From assembly GCF_050624435.1 (NCBI RefSeq), contig NC_134546.1, positions 79,525,700-79,589,699 of the forward strand: DNA of 64,000 nucleotides, read 5' to 3'. Origin of the DNA: Tenrec ecaudatus. Taxonomy: Eukaryota > Chordata > Mammalia > Afrosoricida > Tenrecidae. A program made the position numbers and the translations under genes. Of the stretch, positions 58,011-64,000 are shown piece by piece. The notes under the pieces were generated by a model. The model saw only the letters and a list, made by a program, of their open reading frames with translations. It was not told the origin of the DNA and made no database searches. Numbering within the stretch: the first letter of the stretch is position 1; each line of letters opens with the position of its first letter.

Positions 58011-60170
58011 GTACAATCAGCATGACAGAAATGGGGCATTAATCCACCCAAGGGGAGGGTATGGTTTATATCTCCACAGGGAAAGTGGGACCAGACTTCA
58101 ACCCAGTGTCGCAAGGTGTGAATGCAATACCCCGGCGTGGAGGACGGAACCGGTGGAGAGGTCTGGGAGGCTGGCCCCAGCACCATAAATTAAGTGGATT
58201 CCTGCCCCTCCCCCGAAAAGAATTTGTTCCAAAGGACGACATTGACCCTGCAGCTATGGGAGATGGACATATTTGATCAGAGCACACGGGAGCAGATGAA
58301 GGGGCAGGAGGAGAGAGTGGAGCACAGCCTGGCACACCAGGCCGTGATGATGATATTCCTGAGTAGAGCAGCCAGTCCACAGAGAGAACAACATGGCTGG
58401 CCCTACTATGAGACATGATGCCCCTCAGTGACTAAGGGCGATACAGGGGACAGCCCCGGAGACACAGTGTGGGAATTGCACCTGACCTGATCCCACCACA
58501 CCGAGGCAAATCACTGGGGGAGTGCAGCGGAACAGCGAGGGAATGGAGTGGCAAGGTCCCCAGGAATGCTGAAAGTGGACTTTGGGGCAAGGGCGTGGTG
58601 CCCCAACAGACTGGACTGGAAAATGCTCCTAAGGGCCAGCAAAGGATCCTTGAACTAACTACAAGCTTTTCTCTTGTGAACTGTTTTGTTCTGTTCTTTT
58701 TCAGTGGTTTCTTTTGGTTGTTTTGTTATCTGGTTTTATACTGTTGCTTTGCGTTCCTCTGTCTAGTTTTCGTGCATGTTAGTGACTCCACAGGTCTGTC
58801 TGAATAGGACAGAATGGATGAACTATCTGGATGAAAAACAACGGGACCGACAGTTCCGGGGGGTTTTGGGGTGGGGGGGTAGTGGGGGTAAGGAAGTGGT
58901 GTTAACAAACCCAGGGACAAGGGAAAAACAGGGGACCCCAAATGGTAGAGAAGGGGTAGTGGCAGGCCTGGTGGGAAATGATCAAGGGTAAGGTTGCTTA
59001 GAGAAGAGGTATACTCTAGCCCAGGTGGCAATGAAGCATGGTAGTAGGGCAGGAGGAAGGTCAAGGGAGATGGAGGAAAGTGCTAAGAGTCAAAGGGCAT
59101 TCATGGAGGTCTAGACAAAGACATGTACATGCAAATATATATAGGAGGATGGGGAAATAGATCTATGTGTCTATATTTATAGGTCAAGTATTAAGGTGGC
59201 GGAAGGACCTTGGGCCTCTACTCAAACACTCCCTCAATGCATGAATACCTTCTTTTATTAAATTGGAACTCTATGATGCTCACTCTCCCGACACAACGGC
59301 TGGAGCCAAAGTGGGTCAACAAGTAAATGTGGTGAAGAAAGCTGATGGTGCCCGGCTATCAAAAGAGATAGTGACTGGGGTCTTTAAGCCTTGAAGGTGA
59401 ACAAGCGGCCATTTAGCTCAGAAACAACAAAGCCGAGATGGAAGAAGCACACCAGCCTGTGCAATCACAAGGTGCCAAAGGGATCAGGTATAAGGCATCA
59501 TCATCAAAAAAAAAAAAAAAAAAAAAAAAGATCTTACCATAGCGAATGAAGGGGGAAATGCAGAGTGGAAACCGAAAGCCCATTTGTTGGCCACTGGAGA
59601 TCCCCTCACAGAGGTGTCTAGGGGAGGAGATAAGTCAGTCACGATGCGATGCAGCACCAATGAAGAATACAGCTTTCCCCCAGATCTTAAATGCTTCCTA
59701 CCCTCCAACTACCATGATCCGAATTCTACCTTGCAAGTCTGGATAGAGCAGAGGTTGTACACTGATGCATATAGGAGCTAGAGGCACAGGGAAACCAGGG
59801 TGGATGATACCTTCAGGACCAGGGGTGTGAGGGGCGATACTGGGAGAGTAGAGGGTGAGTGGGTTGGAGGGGGGGAACCGATTACAAGGATCTACATGTG
59901 ACCTCCTCCCTGGGGGATGGACAACAGAAAAGGGGGTGAAGGGAGATGCCGGATAGGGAAAGATATGACAAAATAATAATCTATAATTTATCAAGGGCTC
60001 ATGAAGGAGGGAGGAGAGGGGAGAGAGGGAGAAAAAAATGAGGACCTGATGCAAAGGGGTTAAGTGGAGAGCAAATGCTTTGAGGATGAGGGCAAAGAAT
60101 GTACAGATGTGCTTTGTACAATTGATGTATGTATGTGTATGGATTGTGATAAGAGTTGTATGAGCCCCTA
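58011..60170 (+). other. Long modular L1 3' UTR
   Basis: About 2.2 kb without coding constraint. Most other young L1 pieces in this window derive from it. Open frames within it, on either strand, are not conserved as proteins. It holds one copy of a roughly 200-bp module that is doubled in other copies. Confidence 0.85.
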
Positions 60171-60469
60171 ATAAAATGTTAAAAAAAATTGATAATATAC
60201 AACAACTAAAGGAATGCTTGATAAACAACCTGTTTAAAAGCTTTGTTTTCCCTTGAGAGTGCTTGTACTTCTCTGAGACTGAGGGATAACTCTTGCCCAT
60301 ATTCTCTTCTCATCTGCTTCTAAATATCAGAGGACATGCACATGCAGCTCTCTGCCTGCTGAGAAACCAGCCACAGCCCCTGATGTGGGAGATCTCAGAG
60401 TAGAATCCCAGTCTCTGGGGTCTCTGCTGTTTCCATTTTGTGCCCAGGAGTTAGTGCACAGTACTCATA

Positions 60470-60891
60470 ATGAATTTTGTACCATTCTTGGCTTTCATTT
60501 TGACCATTTTACATGGTAATCATTGTAGACACTGCTGTGTATGTGTGTAATTGTGCATACCTTAGTATGTATGTGTGTGATGACTGATCACGGGTCTCTG
60601 TGTTTGCGGGTGTCAAGTATGAAATGCAGCTGGTGGGGTCTGGGGTGATCTGAGAAAGCCTGGGTGGTCTCAGACTCACCTGTTGGGCTTCTGGATTCAC
60701 CTTCAGTAACTATGAAATGATCTGGATCCGCCAGGCTCCAGGGAAGGTCCTGCAGTGGGTCTCAGGTATGAATACTGATGGTAGTGCATAGTATACAGGC
60801 TCCGTAAAGGGGAGATTCACCATCTTCAGAGACAATGTCAAGAACATGCTCCATCTTCAAATGGGCAGTGTGAAAGCCAAGGACACGGCCA
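60470..60891 (+). pseudogene. IGHV: IGHV3-like pseudogene, duplicon B
   Basis: Paralogue of the gene at 10109-10573. The leader exon 60470-60515 reads MNFVPFLAFILTILHG. The acceptor AG is mutated (TTTGCGG at 60603-60609, against TTTACAG in A). In FR1, 1-base and longer losses shift the frame after MQLVGSG. CDR1 and FR2 text ([18 protein letters not shown]) is well kept and CDR2 has a stop. The end of FR3 is deleted from ATAT-type Tyr codons through the Cys, so the exon runs straight into the heptamer. Confidence 0.9.
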
Positions 60892-60930
60892 CACAGCAAG
60901 GGGAAGTCTGTGAGAGCCAATACACAAACC
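60892..60930 (+). other. RSS with altered heptamer
   Basis: Heptamer CACAGCA (last two bases changed), 23-base spacer, perfect nonamer ACACAAACC. Confidence 0.8.
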
Positions 60931-60999
60931 TCCCTGTCAGGGAGGAGAATGGGCTCTAGGGGGCGCTCAGGATCCACAGAGCACAGTACTCAGCCCAGG

Positions 61000-62250
61000 A
61001 GCAGGTGCAGCTGGAGCTTCAAGTCTGGTTTCCTGTGGGGATTTGTGGATTCTTCTAAATCTGTTTCCCTAAAGAATCCCTCTCTAATGAAAACAAACAA
61101 AAAAAAAATCCATGCCTACACCTTTTATCTGTGAATTCAAAAGTTATATTGCAACAGGAAAATATATTCTGTTCTATAGCAACAATCGGCCTGTTTACCC
61201 TAAGGAGAGGAAATGACTCTGCCAGGGGTCTCTGCATCAAAGTTCTCATGTCTCTCAGATAAGTACTCCCCAGTAAGACTCACAGCCAACTGGGGCCTGG
61301 GCAAAGGGAACTATAAATAATAGGTGTTTGACTATTGGCTGAAAATGTAACAGTATATTCTTCCCTCATACTTTCTGAGGTATTCTGACAACCATTTAAA
61401 CAAAATCTAGGTGGTCAGCCTATTTTTGTTTGGTTGTTTCTTCAAATTACACTGTTTGTTTGATTTGGTTGGTTTTCCTAACAATGGTGGCCCAGTATTT
61501 CAATTTTTTGTATTTTCTGGAAACCCATCTGCAAATAAATAAATTCACTAATTATATTTCATTCTGTGGATGCTAGTATTTTCTGTCTGTCCTCCAGAAC
61601 ATTCAGCCCAGGAGGGTCAAGCCAGATAAGAACTTATTTGTACAAATTCTGGATTCAGAGAGCTCACCTGCTCAGTCCCACAGTATATCAGTCCATACTT
61701 TCTGGTTTCACCCAGAGAGTTCACATTTGCCCTTTTAGTCAGCTTACCCTACTTCTGCTTTAGAGTACCATGTACTCTTTCCACACTAGAATGACTCTGA
61801 GAAGACATAGGAGTGTAGTTGTTGAAGAAAAGTTCTTCCTTTTGGTGACTCACAATAGCCATTCCTATTTACAGCACACATTAAATTGGAGCCACTTTTG
61901 GCTGAATCCACTGAAATTGCTAGAGTTAGCTGATTTTCAAACTATAATGTTACCCTAATCTAATGCAGAAAAGAAAATGAGTATCTCACCATTTAAATGT
62001 CCTTGGATTTGTTATGAGTGGCTTATAAATATATACCACTGACAACAGAGGAACACAGCCTTTATTCCTAGTCATTCTCAATCCTACAGCCACAGCTACC
62101 TCCTCAACCATACTACTCCTCACTTTCTGTGGCCTGGAAACTCTGGTCCTGGTGAATGGAGAAGTCATGGACAGGACTGAGTTCTCTGAGGAAACAGCCA
62201 ACATTCTCATCCCAGATGAAGCCCTTGTTCACTTTATTACAAAGGGACCA
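61000..62250. other. V 3' flank and unassigned spacer
   Basis: The first about 250 bases are IGHV3-type flank, paralogous to the sequence after 10613. No gene or recognised repeat is seen in the rest. Confidence 0.5.
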
Positions 62251-62364
62251 CTCACATGCTAATCTCAACATAGTTCATCAGATAGAGTCTCATCATACAT
62301 TGCTTAATGTAGGGCTGACTCACTCTGGATAATACACCTGAGAATCAGACCTTGTTCCCAAGAA

Positions 62365-62735
62365 TATTTCGGCTTCTTCCTCTTCTTGGGGGCAGCACTC
62401 AAAGGTGAGAAGATCAGGAATTGAAACATGAAGATTTGGGAGTGTTTCACCTGCACACTTGGCTCACTGTCTCCAGGTGCAGCTGCAGGGCTTGAACCAG
62501 GCTTGTCAAGCTCACAGATGTTGTGCTTCACTTCTTCTGTCTCTAGATTCTCTAGAATCAGCTGTAGGTCGGTATGCTGTGGAGTGGTGAGAGCACAGAC
62601 TATTCTACTCTGATGTCTTGAGTACATGACCCCAGTAACCCCTTTCATAGTCAAATTGATTGAAGGCTGAGCTCCATTCCTGTGCAGGCCATTGCCAGGC
62701 ATCACTGTGAAAGGGGGCTGGGAGAAGGCAGTGTG
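62365..62735 (+). pseudogene. IGHV: Clan II V pseudogene, heavily decayed
   Basis: A leader-like TTTCGGCTTCTTCCTC ends at an AAAGGTGAGA donor (62401-62410) but lacks an ATG. A short intron leads to CTGTCTCCAGGTGCAGCTG (62468), the start of a clan II exon. FR1 text continues with indels (CAGGCTTGTCAAG, CTCACAGA, TCTGTCTCTAGATTCTC). FR3 keeps AGGCTGAGCTCC and GCATCACTGTGAAAG, so the second Cys codon survives. The heptamer is destroyed (GGGGCTG); GGCAGTGTGACTCCAG matches the V spacer. An octamer-like ATGCTAAT lies at 62256-62263, about 100 bp upstream. Confidence 0.65.
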
Positions 62736-63159
62736 ACTCCAGAACTCCAGGTGAAGAAAGGGGTCTGAGCTGCACTCTACTCCATTACCTTCTCTTCTGT
62801 GTGGCCCAGATTAGTGCTCCTCTAAAACTAATCAGCAAGTCAGGCTACTAGAGAAAAACAAAATTTGTTTAATGCCCAGTCATCAAGCATACTTTAAATA
62901 TAAGGCTCACCATACCACCAAGTCTTAAGAACAGGCTTCAACTCAGGGGTCTTATTTTGGTCGGTTGCAGAAAAAGGTTGCCTTCCAGACCCCTCAGTGA
63001 GCAACATTCTTAATCTAAGCTTAACTAAGTTCTAACTTCTTCCAGAAAACTGTTAGCTTATGAAAGAAAAGAAAAACAACAACAAAAAAACCCATAGTGG
63101 TGATAGTAATTCTATCACCAGTCAAGAGATCAATAGATATGTTGTATTGGATAAATATA

Positions 63160-63665
63160 CCATGTTAGGCTTGTTTAGAGTGTTGAACAGCAGGGATCTT
63201 ACTTTGAGGAGCAGGTTCACCTCACCCAAACCACCGGATTGTCAATAGCTTCTTATGTGGAAGTTGATCACTGAATAAAGAAGACTGAAGAAGAGTCGGT
63301 TTCACTGAATTGTAGTGATGGCCAAGAATACGGAAGTAACATTGGTCTTCAAAAGCACAAACAAGTCTGTCTTAGAAGAAGTGAGCTCCGAATGCAAGTT
63401 AGGTAGAGAGTGAGAGCCCATATTATATACTTTGGAAAATGTTGTCAGAAAGGAGCAGTCCTGGAGAATGACAGTATGTCCAGTAAAGTAGAGGGGCAAT
63501 GAAAAATAGGAATCCCTCAACAAAATGGATTGACACAGTGATGGCAACAATGGGTTCATCCTAAATTGAAAGTCTATTAAAGGAGAACGCAGTGTTTCCT
63601 TCCGTTGTGTACTGGATCCCTATGATGTGGAATCAACTCAGTGGCACCTAACATTGACAACCTCA
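63160..63665 (+). mobile_element. RTE 3' part
   Basis: Plus-strand RTE text from the end of ORF2 (TAGAGTGTTGAACAGCAGGG) to the tail TCAGTGGCACCTAACATTG. No intact frame. The remaining 63670-64000 shows no gene. Confidence 0.75.
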
Positions 63666-64000
63666 GAAACCACTAATCAATACACAAGACAAGCACATAA
63701 TACTAGTGTGATAGTTATATTTACAAAATTTATTTCCATGGTAATGGATACCAAACCTTTCATGTAAACTTTGCCGGAACATAAACTGTCTTATTAAAAA
63801 GAAGGAATGGGTTGCCTTTGCTAAAAAAAAAATAACAAAGTGATGATAAAATCACCAAGCAATTCCTGTCCCTCGTTGATTTACACCATTCTCCTGGAGG
63901 TGGACTGAAAGAAATTCTCTATGATCCACCCAGCATGTCTTATGGCAGAGTATTTCTCATCTTGGGCTCAAGTGTGAGGGTAGCACACAGTCACTCAGAT

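Larger units (their letters stand above)
51834..60187 (+). mobile_element. Nearly full-length L1 (about 8.35 kb), inactivated
   Basis: A complete L1 layout is present: GC-rich 5' UTR (51834-53020) starting GCCGAAGATGGCC, ORF1 (53021-54146), ORF2 (54189-58010), an unusually long 3' UTR (58011-60170) and AATAAAATGTT plus poly-A. The 3' UTR has one roughly 200-bp module (59280-59490) and an internal A-tract at 59505-59529. No target-site duplication was found. Compared with duplicon A, 135 bp of target (9700-9834) is missing where it sits. Frameshifts and one stop in the ORFs make it non-autonomous. Confidence 0.95.

Noticed and set aside
62304-62705. Minus-strand open frame of 133 codons
   Set aside because: It is antisense to the V pseudogene at 62365-62735 and shows no recognisable domain.
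1-64000. D, J or constant-region exons, or a previously undescribed multi-gene system
   Set aside because: No 12-spacer RSS pairs, J WGxG motifs or Ig constant-domain exons were found, and no set of unknown conserved frames stands apart from V segments, retroelements and the BTF3 copy.

Overview
The window is a stretch of a mammalian immunoglobulin heavy-chain variable (IGHV) locus. At least eleven recognisable V gene segments or V remnants lie on the + strand, so the D, J and constant genes should lie beyond the right edge. Only one segment (10109-10573, IGHV3-like) is an uninterrupted leader + intron + V exon with a good octamer and 23-spacer recombination signal (RSS), and it has lost the first conserved cysteine. 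All other V segments are pseudogenes, one of them (43244-43685) by a single stop codon. No D, J, constant, tRNA or rRNA gene, CRISPR array or bacterial-type operon was seen.

Organism. The repeats point to Afrotheria: many RTE retroposons and AfroSINE-type SINEs, plus a young LINE-1 family with a very long (about 2.2 kb) 3' UTR of the kind I associate with tenrecs. Afrotheria is fairly secure; tenrec is an inference from remembered repeat patterns.

Layout. 1-790: end of a minus-strand L1 3' UTR and a possible solo LTR. About 790-10900: duplicon A, with relic V ends, a clan II V pseudogene, an IGHV6-like pseudogene, a decayed clan II V and the IGHV3-like ORF. 11000-17700: a nest of dead elements on the minus strand (RTE, a class I ERV scrap, and a betaretrovirus-like ERV split by a mariner transposon). 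19177-19608: IGHV3-like pseudogene. 20151-22504: minus-strand L1. 23664-24584: BTF3 retrocopy with an intact reading frame, inserted in an RTE. 24600-31600: old L1, RTE and young L1 tails. 31630-31933: IGHV3-like pseudogene. 35496-35924: IGHV4-like pseudogene. 36700-42540: SINE, RTE and L1 sequence. About 42720-61200: duplicon B, the paralogue of A, carrying a 5'-inverted L1 (46861-49526) and a nearly full-length L1 (51834-60187). 62365-62735: a further clan II V pseudogene. The right end is an RTE tail.

How the parts relate. Duplicons A and B hold the same V order (clan II V, decayed clan II V, AfroSINE, IGHV3-like V), so the V array grew by segmental duplication. It was then remodelled by L1 insertion and by a deletion whose two breakpoints fall in RTE copies. 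No novel gene system was found. The most interesting signals are the duplicon history, the cysteine-less V ORF, the modular L1 3' UTR with a doubled 3' end, the L1 insertion without a target-site duplication, and the BTF3 retrocopy.
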